A DNA stretch of 64,000 nucleotides. It comes from Microbacterium trichothecenolyticum (GTDB taxonomy: Bacteria > Actinomycetota > Actinomycetes > Actinomycetales > Microbacteriaceae). The stretch covers positions 434,001 through 498,000 of the forward strand of contig NZ_JAUTBF010000001.1 in NCBI RefSeq assembly GCF_030818955.1. Reading direction: 5' to 3'. Shown here piece by piece: positions 43,107 through 54,387 of this stretch. The first letter of the stretch is position 1, and each line of letters begins with the position of its first letter. The position numbers were made by a program, and so were the translations under genes. The notes beneath the pieces were generated by a model. The model did no database searches and was not told the origin of the DNA. It worked only from the letters and a program-made list of their open reading frames with translations.

Positions 43107-43224
43107 CCGAGCCCCGCACCGCGCCGTCGCGCCTTGACAGCGGACGGCGTTTACCGCATCTCGTCCCTCCCCGTGCGCCGGTGCACGCCGCTGTTAGCCT
43201 GGGAGAGATCCCCGAGGAGGACCT

Positions 43225-44685
43225 GTGACCCAGGCCGATTTCGTCGTCGTCGCCAATCGTCTACCCGTCGACCGCACGCCCGATGGCGAGGGGTGGCGCC
43301 GCTCGCCCGGTGGTCTCGTCACCGCGCTGGAGCCCGTCATGCGCCGCGCCGAGGGTGCATGGGTCGGATGGGCGGGGCAAGCCGACGTGACTCTCGATCC
43401 GTTCGACTTCGAGGGCACGCACCTCGTTCCCGTGACGCTGTCGGTCGCCGATGTCGCCCACTACTACGAGGGCTTCTCGAACGACACCATCTGGCCCCTC
43501 TACCACGACGTCATCGCGGCGCCCACGTACAAGCGCGCGTGGTGGGACGCCTACGTGCGCGTCAACCAGCGCTTCGCCGAGGCCGCCGCCGCCGTCGCGG
43601 CCGACCGGGGCATCGTGTGGGTGCAGGACTACCAGCTGCAGCTGGTGCCGAGAATGCTGCGGGAGCTGCGTCCCGACCTCACGATCGGCTACTTCCACCA
43701 CATCCCGTTCCCCGCCTACGGGCTCTACGCGCAGCTGCCCTGGCGCAAGCAGGTGCTCGAGGGACTGCTCGGCGCCGACGTGATCGGGTTCCAGCGCGTG
43801 GCCGATGCCGGCAACTTCGCCCGCGCCGTGCGGCGTCAGCTGCGTTACGAGACCAAGGCCAGCGGCATCCTCGTCCCCGAGGCCGGGGGTACGCGTATCG
43901 CCCTGGCCAAGGCCTTCCCGATCTCGATCGACGTCGACTCCTACATCGAGCTCGCCCAGAGGCCCGATATCCAGCAGCGTGCGAAAGAGATCCGCGAGGG
44001 TCTGGGCAATCCGCGCAAGATCCTGCTCGGCGTCGACCGCCTCGACTACACCAAGGGCATCCGCCATCGTCTCAAGGCATGGGGCGAGCTGCTCGAAGAC
44101 GGCCGCGCCACGGTCGAAGACGCGACCCTCGTTCAGGTCGCGAGCCCGAGCCGCGAGCGGGTCGACGCGTACGTGCAGCTGCGCGACGAGATCGAGATGA
44201 CGGTCGGGCGCATCAACGGCGACTACGACACGACCACCCACACGGCGATTCGCTACCTGCACCAGTCGTACCCGCGCGAAGAGATGGTGGCGCTGTTCCT
44301 GGCGGCCGACGTCATGCTCGTCACGGCGTTGCGCGACGGCATGAACCTCGTGGCCAAGGAATACGTCGCCAGCCGCACCGACAACCGCGGCGTGCTCCTG
44401 CTCAGTGAGTTCGCGGGCGCCGCCGACGAGATGGGCAGTGCGCTGCTGATCAATCCGCACGACATCGACGGGTTGAAGGATGCCATCGTGCGGGCGATCG
44501 ATATGCCCGCCGCCGAGCAGGGCCGGCGCATGCGGACGCTGCGCAAGCGTGTGCGCGACCATGACGTCGAGGACTGGTCGCGGGAGTTCCTCGCCGCGCT
44601 CTCGACCTTCCACGAGCGGGCTTCGTCGGCCGCCGCCGCGGCCGAGGTCGTTTCACCGTCGACCGACGAGGCGGAGCAGGCGTGA
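43225..44685 (+). CDS. otsA: Trehalose-6-phosphate synthase
   Basis: Joins UDP- or GDP-glucose to glucose-6-phosphate, the first step of OtsAB trehalose synthesis (GT20 family). The 486-residue protein has N-terminal VVVANRLPVDR and GGLVTALEPV, WVQDYQLQLVP, YFHHIPFPAYG and the donor-site ILLGVDRLDYTKGI. The start is GTG 43225, with GAGGAGGA 7 nt upstream. It overlaps otsB by 4 bp. Confidence 0.97.
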   Translation: MTQADFVVVANRLPVDRTPDGEGWRRSPGGLVTALEPVMRRAEGAWVGWAGQADVTLDPFDFEGTHLVPVTLSVADVAHYYEGFSNDTIWPLYHDVIAAPTYKRAWWDAYVRVNQRFAEAAAAVAADRGIVWVQDYQLQLVPRMLRELRPDLTIGYFHHIPFPAYGLYAQLPWRKQVLEGLLGADVIGFQRVADAGNFARAVRRQLRYETKASGILVPEAGGTRIALAKAFPISIDVDSYIELAQRPDIQQRAKEIREGLGNPRKILLGVDRLDYTKGIRHRLKAWGELLEDGRATVEDATLVQVASPSRERVDAYVQLRDEIEMTVGRINGDYDTTTHTAIRYLHQSYPREEMVALFLAADVMLVTALRDGMNLVAKEYVASRTDNRGVLLLSEFAGAADEMGSALLINPHDIDGLKDAIVRAIDMPAAEQGRRMRTLRKRVRDHDVEDWSREFLAALSTFHERASSAAAAAEVVSPSTDEAEQA

Positions 44686-45461
44686 CCGCCGCCGACGCGA
44701 CCGTCGAAGCCGTCGCCACCACCGACCTGCTGCTGGTCGCGCTCGATTTCGACGGGACGCTCGCACCGCTCGTCGACGAACCGATGACGGCGCGGATGAC
44801 GCCCGACGCCCGTGCCGTGGTCGACGAACTCGTCGCGCTGCCCCGCACCGTCGTCGCCCTGGTCTCCGGGCGCTCGCTCGGTCACCTGCGCGAGATCGCG
44901 GAGCACCGCGACGACTCACCGATCTGGCTCGCGGGGTCCCACGGTGCGCAGTTCTGGGTCCCCGGCTCGGGGATCGAGGCGGCCAGCGACGACGCCGCCG
45001 ATCTCGTGCTCCGCGACCGCCTGCACGGCGAAGTCGTGCGAGGGACGACGGGGATGGAGGGCGTCTGGATCGAGCCGAAGGAGTTCGGCCTGGGCGTGCA
45101 CACACGCACCGCGGATGCCGAGACCACCCGCATCGCCCGCGCGCTCGCCGACGACCTCGTTGCCGCCGAAGCTCCCGCGTGGCGCCGGCGTACCGGACAC
45201 GACATCCTCGAGTTCTCGTTCCGACACGAGGGCAAGGACTCGGCCGTCGCCCACCTTCGCGAGCGGGTCGGTGCGACGGGCGTGGTCTTCGCCGGCGACG
45301 ACGTCACCGACGAAGACGCGCTGCGCGCGCTCGAGGCCCAGGATCTCGGCATCCACATCGGCGGGGGCGAGACCGCGGCGACGCTTCGCGTCGACGACAT
45401 CGACGCGTTCGTCGCGGTGCTGAACGACGTGGTACGCCTGCGTCGAGCACATACCGATTAA
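44682..45461 (+). CDS. otsB: Trehalose-6-phosphate phosphatase
   Basis: A HAD-type phosphatase that releases trehalose from trehalose-6-phosphate. The 259-residue protein has the nucleophile motif LVALDFDGTLAPL near residue 19 and the C-terminal VFAGDDVTDEDALRAL metal motif. Its GTG start overlaps the otsA stop (GTGA), so both enzymes are made from one message. Confidence 0.95.
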   Translation: MTAADATVEAVATTDLLLVALDFDGTLAPLVDEPMTARMTPDARAVVDELVALPRTVVALVSGRSLGHLREIAEHRDDSPIWLAGSHGAQFWVPGSGIEAASDDAADLVLRDRLHGEVVRGTTGMEGVWIEPKEFGLGVHTRTADAETTRIARALADDLVAAEAPAWRRRTGHDILEFSFRHEGKDSAVAHLRERVGATGVVFAGDDVTDEDALRALEAQDLGIHIGGGETAATLRVDDIDAFVAVLNDVVRLRRAHTD

Positions 45462-45508
45462 TCAGGCGTTCACCGCCCGTGGCGCATCGGCGGGTCCCGC
45501 ACGAGGAA

Positions 45509-45514
45509 TAGACT
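45509..45514 (+). promoter_or_regulatory. -10 element TAGACT of ilvD
   Basis: TAGACT ends 7 nt before ATG 45521. No attenuator-like leader peptide fits between them. Confidence 0.55.
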
Positions 45515-45520
45515 TCGAGG

Positions 45521-47239
45521 ATGCCCGCACCGCAGAATCCGAACACCGGCGAGTTCGACATCAAGCCCCGCAGTCGCGTCGTCACCGACGGCATCGAAGC
45601 CACCACCTCGCGAGGCATGCTTCGTGCCGTCGGCATGGGTGACGAGGACTGGGACAAGCCCCAGATCGGCATCGCGTCGAGCTGGAACGAGATCACCCCC
45701 TGCAACCTCAGCCTCGACCGCCTCGCGCAGGGCGCCAAAGAGGGCGTCCACGCCGGCGGCGGCTACCCGCTGCAGTTCGGCACCATCTCCGTCTCCGACG
45801 GCATCTCGATGGGGCACGAGGGCATGCACTTCTCGCTCGTGTCGCGCGAGGTCATCGCCGACAGCGTCGAGACCGTCATGATGGCCGAGCGCCTCGACGG
45901 CTCCGTGCTGCTCGCGGGCTGCGACAAGTCCATCCCGGGCATGCTCATGGCATCCGCTCGTCTCGACCTCTCCAGCGTCTTCCTCTACGCCGGCTCGATC
46001 GCACCGGGCTGGGTCAAGCTCTCGGACGGCACCGAGAAGGACGTCACGATCATCGACTCGTTCGAGGCCGTGGGTGCGTGCCTCGCAGGCAAGATGAGCG
46101 AGGCCGACCTCAAGCGCATCGAGTGCGCGATCGCCCCGGGTGAGGGCGCGTGCGGTGGCATGTACACCGCGAACACGATGGCCTCCGTGGCCGAGGCTCT
46201 GGGTCTCAGCCTCCCCGGCTCCGCCGCTCCGCCGTCGGCCGACCGCCGCCGCGACTACTTCGCCCACCGCTCGGGCGAGGCCGTCGTCAATCTGCTGCGC
46301 CAGGGCATCACCACGCGCGACATCCTCACCAAAGAGGCGTTCGAGAACGCCATCGCCCTCGCCATGGCGCTGGGCGGCTCGACCAACGTCGTGCTGCACC
46401 TGCTCGCCATCGCCAACGAGGCCGAGGTCGAGCTGAACCTGCACGACTTCAACCGCATCGGCGACCGTACCCCGCACGTCGCCGACATGAAGCCCTTCGG
46501 TCAGTACGTCATGAACGACGTCGACCGCCACGGCGGCATCCCGGTCATCATGAAGGCGATGCTCGACGAGGGTCTGCTGCACGGCGACGCGCTCACCGTC
46601 ACCGGCAAGACGCTCGCCGAGAACCTCGCCGACCTCGACCCCGACCCGGTCGACGGCAAGGTCATCCACTCGTTCGACGACCCGATCCACGCCACGGGCG
46701 GCATCACGATCCTGCACGGGTCGATGGCTCCCGAGGGTGCCGTGGTGAAGTCAGCCGGTTTCGACGGCAACGTCTTCGAGGGCCCCGCGCGGGTGTTCGA
46801 GCGCGAGCGCGCGGCCATGGACGCCCTCGAGGCGGGCGAGATCAACGCCGGCGACGTCGTCGTCATCCGCTACGAAGGCCCCAAGGGCGGTCCCGGTATG
46901 CGCGAGATGCTCGCGATCACCGCGGCCATCAAGGGCGCGGGTCTCGGAAAAGATGTACTACTCTTGACGGACGGTCGATTCTCAGGCGGCACAACCGGCC
47001 TCTGCATCGGCCACATAGCTCCCGAAGCGGTCGACGCAGGTCCGATTGCCTTCGTGCGCGATGGTGATCTGATACGGGTCGATATCGCCGCTCGCACTCT
47101 CGACTTGATCGTCGATGAGGCCGAGCTGAGTTCCCGCCGCGAAGGCTGGGAACCGCTTCCCCCGCGCTATACCCGTGGCGTTCTGGCCAAGTACTCCAAG
47201 CTCGTGCACTCCGCCGCGGAGGGCGCGGTCACGGGCTGA
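45521..47239 (+). CDS. ilvD: Dihydroxy-acid dehydratase
   Basis: Converts 2,3-dihydroxy-isovalerate and -methylvalerate to the 2-keto acids in valine and isoleucine synthesis. The 572-residue enzyme has Fe-S-ligand cysteines in [21 protein letters not shown] and [13 protein letters not shown]. Length and ends match the family. It heads the ilvD-ilvB-ilvN-ilvC row, 49 bp before ilvB. Confidence 0.97.
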   Translation: MPAPQNPNTGEFDIKPRSRVVTDGIEATTSRGMLRAVGMGDEDWDKPQIGIASSWNEITPCNLSLDRLAQGAKEGVHAGGGYPLQFGTISVSDGISMGHEGMHFSLVSREVIADSVETVMMAERLDGSVLLAGCDKSIPGMLMASARLDLSSVFLYAGSIAPGWVKLSDGTEKDVTIIDSFEAVGACLAGKMSEADLKRIECAIAPGEGACGGMYTANTMASVAEALGLSLPGSAAPPSADRRRDYFAHRSGEAVVNLLRQGITTRDILTKEAFENAIALAMALGGSTNVVLHLLAIANEAEVELNLHDFNRIGDRTPHVADMKPFGQYVMNDVDRHGGIPVIMKAMLDEGLLHGDALTVTGKTLAENLADLDPDPVDGKVIHSFDDPIHATGGITILHGSMAPEGAVVKSAGFDGNVFEGPARVFERERAAMDALEAGEINAGDVVVIRYEGPKGGPGMREMLAITAAIKGAGLGKDVLLLTDGRFSGGTTGLCIGHIAPEAVDAGPIAFVRDGDLIRVDIAARTLDLIVDEAELSSRREGWEPLPPRYTRGVLAKYSKLVHSAAEGAVTG

Positions 47240-47288
47240 CGGCCGTCCCCCTTTTTTTTCACCTTCTTCCGGTTCTCGAGGTACTCCC

Positions 47289-49097
47289 ATGTCCATCGAT
47301 TCCCCCGCCGCGGCCGTGCCCCGCCCGCCCGCCCGCACGACCCCCGCGCCCGTGCTGACGGGTGCCCAGGCGGTCGTGCGCTCGCTCGACCTGCTCGGCG
47401 TGACCGACGTGTTCGGTCTGCCGGGTGGCGCGATCATGCCCGTCTACGACCCGCTCATGGACGACGAGCACGTCCGCCACATCCTCGTGCGCCACGAGCA
47501 GGGTGCCGGCCACGCGGCCGAGGGCTACGCCGCGGCCTCCGGCAAGGTCGGCGTCGCCATCGCGACCTCCGGCCCCGGCGCGACCAACCTCGTCACCGCG
47601 ATCGCCGACGCCTACATGGACTCGGTGCCGCTGGTGTGCATCACCGGGCAGGTGTTCTCGACCCTCATGGGAACGGACGCCTTCCAGGAGGCCGACATCG
47701 TCGGCATCACGATGCCGATCACGAAGCACTCGTTCCTGGTGAAGTCTGCCGAGGACATCCCCGGTGCGATCGCCGCGGCCTTCGAGATCGCCTCGACCGG
47801 TCGGCCCGGGCCCGTGCTCGTCGACATCACCAAGGACGCGCAGCAGGCCGAGGCGCCGTTCGTGTGGCCGCCGAAGATCGACCTGCCCGGCTACCGCCCG
47901 GTTACGAAGGCGCACGGCAAGCAGATTCAGGCCGCGGCCCAGCTGCTCGCGACCGCGAAGAAGCCCGTGCTGTACGTGGGCGGCGGCGCGATCCGGTCGA
48001 ACGCGTCAGCCGAGCTGAAGGTGCTCGCCGAGGCCACCGGAGCCCCGGTCGTGACCACGCTCATGGCGCGGGGTGCGTTCCCCGACTCGCACGAGCAGCA
48101 CCTGGGCATGCCCGGCATGCACGGCACCGTTCCCGCGGTGCTCGCGCTGCAGGAGAGCGACCTCATCGTCTCGCTGGGTGCGCGTTTCGACGACCGCGTG
48201 ACCGGCAAGGCGGCGCTGTTCGCCCCGCACGCCCAGGTGGTGCACGTCGACATCGACCCCGCCGAGATCTCGAAGATCCGCACCGCCGACGTGCCGATCG
48301 TGGGAGACCTGCGCGAAGTGCTCGTCGACCTGGATGCCGCTTTCCGCGCCGCCGACGCCGAACACCCGCACGACTACACCGAGTGGTGGACGTACCTGAA
48401 CGGTCTCCGCGAGGAGTTCCCGCTCGGCTACACGCCGACCACCGACGGCCTGCTCTCGCCGCAGCACGTGATCCAGCGCATCGGTGAGCTGACCGGCCCC
48501 GAGGGTGTCTACGCCTCCGGCGTCGGACAGCACCAGATGTGGGCCGCGCAGTTCATCAAGTACGAGCGTCCTAACGCGTGGCTGAACTCCGGCGGCGCCG
48601 GCACCATGGGCTACGCCGTTCCCGCGGCGATGGGTGCGAAGGTCGCCCAGCCCGATCGCGCCGTCTGGGCGATCGACGGCGACGGCTGCTTCCAGATGAC
48701 CAACCAGGAGCTCGCGACCTGTGTCATCAACGACATCCCGATCAAGGTCGCGATCATCAACAACTCCTCGCTCGGCATGGTGCGCCAGTGGCAGACGCTG
48801 TTCTTCGACGGACGCCACTCCAACACCGACCTGAACACGGGTCACGGCACGCGTCGCATCCCCGACTTCGTCAAGCTCGCCGAGGCCTACGGATGCCTCG
48901 CGATCCGGGTCGAGAAGGAAGACGAGATCGATGCCGCCATCCAGCTCGCGCTCGACACGAACGACCGCCCCGTGGTGATCGACTTCGTCGTGAGCGCCGA
49001 CGCGATGGTGTGGCCGATGGTGCCCCAGGGCGTCAGCAACAGCTACGTCCAGTACGCGCGCGATCACTCGCCCACCTTCAACGAGCAGGAGGACTGA
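47289..49097 (+). CDS. ilvB: Acetolactate synthase large subunit
   Basis: A thiamine-diphosphate enzyme that condenses pyruvate into acetolactate or acetohydroxybutyrate. The 602-residue protein has the catalytic Glu in [15 protein letters not shown], the FAD domain in the middle, and the ThDP motif [31 protein letters not shown] 47289 was chosen from the typical unstructured N-terminus and GAGGT upstream; the open extension to 47175 overlaps ilvD. A T8 tract precedes it (47252-47259), and the stop lies one base before the ilvN start. Confidence 0.96.
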   Translation: MSIDSPAAAVPRPPARTTPAPVLTGAQAVVRSLDLLGVTDVFGLPGGAIMPVYDPLMDDEHVRHILVRHEQGAGHAAEGYAAASGKVGVAIATSGPGATNLVTAIADAYMDSVPLVCITGQVFSTLMGTDAFQEADIVGITMPITKHSFLVKSAEDIPGAIAAAFEIASTGRPGPVLVDITKDAQQAEAPFVWPPKIDLPGYRPVTKAHGKQIQAAAQLLATAKKPVLYVGGGAIRSNASAELKVLAEATGAPVVTTLMARGAFPDSHEQHLGMPGMHGTVPAVLALQESDLIVSLGARFDDRVTGKAALFAPHAQVVHVDIDPAEISKIRTADVPIVGDLREVLVDLDAAFRAADAEHPHDYTEWWTYLNGLREEFPLGYTPTTDGLLSPQHVIQRIGELTGPEGVYASGVGQHQMWAAQFIKYERPNAWLNSGGAGTMGYAVPAAMGAKVAQPDRAVWAIDGDGCFQMTNQELATCVINDIPIKVAIINNSSLGMVRQWQTLFFDGRHSNTDLNTGHGTRRIPDFVKLAEAYGCLAIRVEKEDEIDAAIQLALDTNDRPVVIDFVVSADAMVWPMVPQGVSNSYVQYARDHSPTFNEQED

Positions 49098-50750
<1,653 letters not shown>

Positions 50751-50831
50751 CCTCCGCCGGAGGCTACGTCGTCCATAGCGATCGCCCAGGCGATCGCGGT
50801 GGGCTCGGCCGCGCGCTGAGTTCTGCTCCGC

Positions 50832-50865
50832 GAACGCCCCGGGACCTCGCGGTTCCGGGGCGTTC
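50832..50865 (+). terminator. Terminator of the ilv genes
   Basis: GAACGCCCCGGGACC pairs with GGTTCCGGGGCGTTC, a 15-bp stem with one G-T pair and a TCGC loop, 82 bp after ilvC. Confidence 0.75.
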
Positions 50866-50946
50866 GTCGTGTCGCGTCGTCGGTGGCGGGGATGCCGCGG
50901 ACGAGCCGGATCGGCGGGGCACGCGGCGCCTGCGGTCGTGCCCCGC

Positions 50947-50952
50947 TACCGT
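50947..50952 (+). promoter_or_regulatory. -10 element TACCGT of the two-gene membrane unit
   Basis: TACCGT ends 8 nt before GTG 50960, supporting that start. Confidence 0.45.
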
Positions 50953-50959
50953 GGAGCGC

Positions 50960-51487
50960 GTGAGCACACCGCGCGATGACGACGCCCTCTCGTGGGGCGG
51001 TGACGACGACCCTACGCTCGACGTGGGGGACAAGCGCAGCCCGGAGCATCCACGGGCCGAAGACCCCGAGCCGCTCGCCCCCGAGCGAACCGCGCGCCGA
51101 TCCCCGAGCGCACCGACACCCGACGCCGGCACGGAAACGGTGGCCGAGTCACCGGCATCCGTGTCGTCGCCCGACGACGACGCCCCCGCCTCCAGACCCC
51201 TCGGCAACGCCGGTCTCATCGGCATCGGCATGGTCGCGGCGACCTTCCTGCTCTTCGCGCTGGGCTGGCTGCTGGCCGGACGCCAGCTGCAGAGCCTCGG
51301 CATTCCGATCCCCGATGTCACCGTCGTCGCGATGACGATCGGCGCCACGGCGGCTCCGCTCGTGTGGTTCGTGACCGTGCTCGTCTTCACCCGAGGATGG
51401 CGCGCCTGGCAGCGCTTCCTGCTGCTCATCCTCGGAATCGTGCTGCTCGTGCCCTGGCCACTGTTGTCGATGGGAGACCTCGCGTGA
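50960..51487 (+). CDS. Membrane protein with acidic N-terminal tail
   Basis: A 175-residue protein I do not recognise. The first 95 residues are hydrophilic, Asp/Pro/Ser-rich and probably disordered (DDDALSWGGDDDPTLDVGD). The rest has three hydrophobic segments (LIGIGMVAATFLLFALGWLLA, VVAMTIGATAAPLVWFVTVLV and FLLLILGIVLLVPWPLL). GTG 50960 was chosen from the -10 spacing; the much longer open frame overlaps ilvC. It overlaps the next gene by 4 bp. Confidence 0.75.
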   Translation: MSTPRDDDALSWGGDDDPTLDVGDKRSPEHPRAEDPEPLAPERTARRSPSAPTPDAGTETVAESPASVSSPDDDAPASRPLGNAGLIGIGMVAATFLLFALGWLLAGRQLQSLGIPIPDVTVVAMTIGATAAPLVWFVTVLVFTRGWRAWQRFLLLILGIVLLVPWPLLSMGDLA

Positions 51488-51822
51488 GCACCGCCACTCG
51501 TTCGCGTCACCTGCCCACCTGGCTCGTCGTCACCATCGCGGGCCTCTTCGGCCTGTTCTACGCCTACGTCGTGTGGAGCTCCGTCGCGCTGCTGATCCTT
51601 CAGGTCAACGGCCCGCTCGGGCTCAACGGACTGGGATGGTTCGTGTACATCCTGCCCATCGTGTTCCCGCTCGCCGCTTTCGGGGTGTCGTTCGCCATCG
51701 GTCAACGCCGGAAAGCGGGGGAGTTCGCCCTCGTGCTGCTGGCCGGACTGACACTGTCGGCTGCGTTCTGGCTCGCGATCGTCGGTTACGGCACGACGTC
51801 GTACGGTCTCTACGGGGGCTGA
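51484..51822 (+). CDS. Small membrane protein
   Basis: A 112-residue membrane protein with three hydrophobic segments (WLVVTIAGLFGLFYAYVVW, WFVYILPIVFPLAAFGVSF and LVLLAGLTLSAAFWLAIVG). The start is GTG 51484, in a GTGA overlap with the preceding gene. The two are probably subunits of one membrane complex or a processive pair; no function can be assigned. Confidence 0.75.
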   Translation: MSTATRSRHLPTWLVVTIAGLFGLFYAYVVWSSVALLILQVNGPLGLNGLGWFVYILPIVFPLAAFGVSFAIGQRRKAGEFALVLLAGLTLSAAFWLAIVGYGTTSYGLYGG

Positions 51823-51891
51823 CGCGGCCGCGTGGCGTCCGCCGGCCGGAGCGAGAGCGCCACACGGTCGGGTGTTCGCTCGCGTGAGCGC

Positions 51892-51897
51892 TAGGCT
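51892..51897 (+). promoter_or_regulatory. -10 element TAGGCT of serA
   Basis: TAGGCT lies 94 nt before the serA start, so serA, unlike many neighbours, would have a leader of about 87 nt. Confidence 0.4.
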
Positions 51898-51990
51898 GGC
51901 AGACGGCCCGCACGGGTCGCGCGCCCGGTTCGCGCCGGCGGTGTGCGACGGTGCGCGCCGGTCCCCAGCACCGTTTCGAAGGACGCATCC

Positions 51991-53595
51991 GTGACGAAGC
52001 CCGTCGTGCTCATCGCCGAAGAACTCTCCCCCGCCACGATCGACGCGCTCGGCCCCGACTTCGACGTGCGAGGCGTCGACGGGACCGACCGCCCCGCACT
52101 GCTCTCGGCCCTGGCCGATGCGCATGCGGTGCTCGTGCGCTCGGCCACCCAGATCGACGCCGAGGCCCTGGCCGCGGCGCCGTCGCTGAAGGTCGTCGCC
52201 CGCGCCGGCGTCGGCCTCGACAACGTCGACATCAAGGCGGCGACCACCGCCGGCGTCATGGTCGTGAACGCGCCGACGTCGAACATCATCTCGGCAGCCG
52301 AACTGACCGTCGGTCACGTGCTGAGCCTCGCCCGCCACATCCCGGCCGCCCACGCGTCGCTGGCGCAGGGCCTGTGGAAGCGCAGCTCGTTCACCGGCAC
52401 CGAGCTGTTCGAGAAGACCATCGGCATCATCGGCCTGGGCCGTATCGGTGCGCTGATCGCCGCGCGCCTGCAGGCCTTCGGCATGTCGGTCATCGCGTAC
52501 GACCCCTACGTCACCGCCGCCCGCGCCCAGCAGCTCGGTGCCCAGCTCGTCTCCCTCGACGAGCTGCTCGAGCAGAGCGACTTCGTCACCATCCACATGC
52601 CGAAGACCCCCGAGACCACGGGCATGATCGGCGCCGAGCAGCTGCGCCGCATGAAGAAGACCGCCTACGTCATCAACGTCGCCCGCGGTGGCCTCATCGA
52701 CGAAGAAGCGCTGTTCGATGCCCTCACCGCGGGCGAGATCGCCGGTGCGGGTCTCGACGTGTTCTCGAGCGAGCCCCCCGCCGAGGGCGGCCCCGCGCGC
52801 AAGCTGCTCGACCTGCCGAACGTCGTCGTCACCCCGCACCTGGGTGCCAGCACCGAAGAGGCGCAAGAGAAGGCGGGCGTCTCGGTCGCCCGCTCGGTCA
52901 AGCTGGCCCTCGAGGGCGACCTGGTCCCGGATGCCGTGAACGTGGCCGGCGGTGCGATCGACCCGTTCGTGCGCCCGGGCATCGCCCTCGTCGAGATGCT
53001 GGGTCAGTTCTTCAGCGGCCTGGCCGACTCGGCGCTCACCAGCCTCGACATCGAGGTGCGCGGTGAACTCGCCGCCTACGACGTCAGCGTCTACCGCCTC
53101 GCGGCGCTGAAGGGCTACTTCAGCCGCATCGTCAGCGAGAGCGTGTCCTACGTCAACGCGCCGCTGTTCGCGGAGCAGCGCGGCGTCGAGGCACGCCTGG
53201 TCGTCGAGGCCGAGAGCCCGCTGTATCGAAACATCACGATCCTGCGCGGCACCCTGGCCGATGGCTCCAGCCTCACGGTCGCGGGCACGCTCGCCGGCAC
53301 GCGTATGGTGCCCAAGGTCGTCGCGATCAACGGCTACGACATCGAAGTGCCCATCGAGAAGCACCACCTCGTCATGCGCTACGCCGACCGCCCCGGCATC
53401 GTCGCCATCTACGGTCAGAAGCTGGGGGAGGCGGGCATCAACATCGCCGGTCTCCAGGTGGCGGCTCCGGATGCCACGGGCCGGGCGCTCTCGGTGCTCA
53501 CCGTCGATTCGCCCGTGCCCGACGAGATCCTCGGCGCGATGCGCGAGGCCGTCGGTGCCGACCTGTTCCGGCAGATCGACATCGTCGAGGGCTGA
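51991..53595 (+). CDS. serA: D-3-phosphoglycerate dehydrogenase (type 1, long form)
   Basis: Oxidises 3-phosphoglycerate to 3-phosphohydroxypyruvate, the first step of serine synthesis. The 534-residue protein has the NAD domain (TIGIIGLGRIGALIA), the active-site segments NVARGGLIDEEAL and VTPHLGASTEEAQ, an intervening domain of about 140 residues, and a C-terminal ACT domain. This long architecture is the actinobacterial one, usually inhibited by L-serine. GTG 51991 has AAGGACG upstream. Confidence 0.96.
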   Translation: MTKPVVLIAEELSPATIDALGPDFDVRGVDGTDRPALLSALADAHAVLVRSATQIDAEALAAAPSLKVVARAGVGLDNVDIKAATTAGVMVVNAPTSNIISAAELTVGHVLSLARHIPAAHASLAQGLWKRSSFTGTELFEKTIGIIGLGRIGALIAARLQAFGMSVIAYDPYVTAARAQQLGAQLVSLDELLEQSDFVTIHMPKTPETTGMIGAEQLRRMKKTAYVINVARGGLIDEEALFDALTAGEIAGAGLDVFSSEPPAEGGPARKLLDLPNVVVTPHLGASTEEAQEKAGVSVARSVKLALEGDLVPDAVNVAGGAIDPFVRPGIALVEMLGQFFSGLADSALTSLDIEVRGELAAYDVSVYRLAALKGYFSRIVSESVSYVNAPLFAEQRGVEARLVVEAESPLYRNITILRGTLADGSSLTVAGTLAGTRMVPKVVAINGYDIEVPIEKHHLVMRYADRPGIVAIYGQKLGEAGINIAGLQVAAPDATGRALSVLTVDSPVPDEILGAMREAVGADLFRQIDIVEG

Positions 53596-53614
53596 TCGGG
53601 GTCGTCCTGGGGGA

Positions 53615-53640
53615 GGGGGTCGCTGCGGCGGCCCCCTTCG
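53615..53640 (+). terminator. Terminator of serA
   Basis: GGGGGTCGC pairs with GCGGCCCCC (one G-T pair) around a 4-nt loop, 19 bp after the serA stop, followed by TTCGT. The remaining gap to the tetR gene holds no supportable gene. Confidence 0.6.
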
Positions 53641-53765
53641 TCGTTTGCAGGGTGGACGCGCGGTGGGCGTTGCGACGCCAAGCTCCGTGATCTGCACAGA
53701 GTCAGCGCGATGCGCAGCGATCTGGCTGAGGATGCGCGAATCGCTGAGCTTGCGTGGCGGCGAGG

Positions 53766-54308
53766 TCAGGTCGTCGCGGCGACGACGGCGGCGATGAGCC
53801 GGTCGAGGTCGGGGCCGTCGAGCTGGGGGCCGGCCACGGCGTTCAGATCGAGCACCGCGTTGAAGTAGAGGCCGTCGCTCACGAGCAGGACCATCTGCAG
53901 GGCCGTCTCGTCGCGAGTGTGCGCCCGCAGGCTGTCTTCCCACAGTTCTCGCACGCGACGCAGGGATGCCGAGGCGGCGTCGTTGCCGTTTTGTGCGAGA
54001 CGCGAGACGGCGAGGATCGTCACGTCGAGCGGTGACCCGGTGTTCTGCGACGAACGCAGATGGGCGGCGACGACTCCCTCGTCGGACTTCTCGATCTCGT
54101 CGACGTCTTCTTGCGCGAGACGCTCCAGGCGTTCCACGAGGGCGGCTTCGAGGGCGCTCTTGGAGTTGAAGTGGTACAGCAGTCCACCCTTGGAGACCCC
54201 CGCGCTTCGTGCCGTCGCCTCCATGGTCGCTGCGCGCTCCCCGTCGTCGACGAGGATGCGGGTGAAGGCGTCGAGAACGGCGTCGCGGGCGAGGGGAGGG
54301 CGGCTCAT
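53766..54308 (-). CDS. TetR-family transcriptional regulator
   Basis: A 180-residue repressor with an N-terminal TetR HTH (AVLDAFTRILVDDGERAATMEATARSAGVSKGGLLYHFNSKSALEAALVERL) and an all-helical ligand domain. ATG 54308 has GAGGAG upstream. It is divergent from a 14-helix MFS exporter, across a gap containing an imperfect palindrome. It is therefore the likely repressor of that exporter. Confidence 0.93.
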   Translation of the reverse strand: MSRPPLARDAVLDAFTRILVDDGERAATMEATARSAGVSKGGLLYHFNSKSALEAALVERLERLAQEDVDEIEKSDEGVVAAHLRSSQNTGSPLDVTILAVSRLAQNGNDAASASLRRVRELWEDSLRAHTRDETALQMVLLVSDGLYFNAVLDLNAVAGPQLDGPDLDRLIAAVVAATT

Positions 54309-54351
54309 GGCTCCTCGATCGTAATGGCGGACGCCTATCGCCGCGTGATAC

Positions 54352-54371
54352 TATACCGGCTGGACGGTTTA
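54352..54371. promoter_or_regulatory. Probable TetR operator
   Basis: TATACCG-N6-CGGTTTA: the half-sites match in 6 of 7 positions. It lies between the divergent tetR and MFS starts, 16 bp before the MFS ATG, and overlaps a TATAGT on the minus strand that could be the tetR -10. Confidence 0.6.
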
Positions 54372-54387
54372 GAAACGGAACGGAAGA

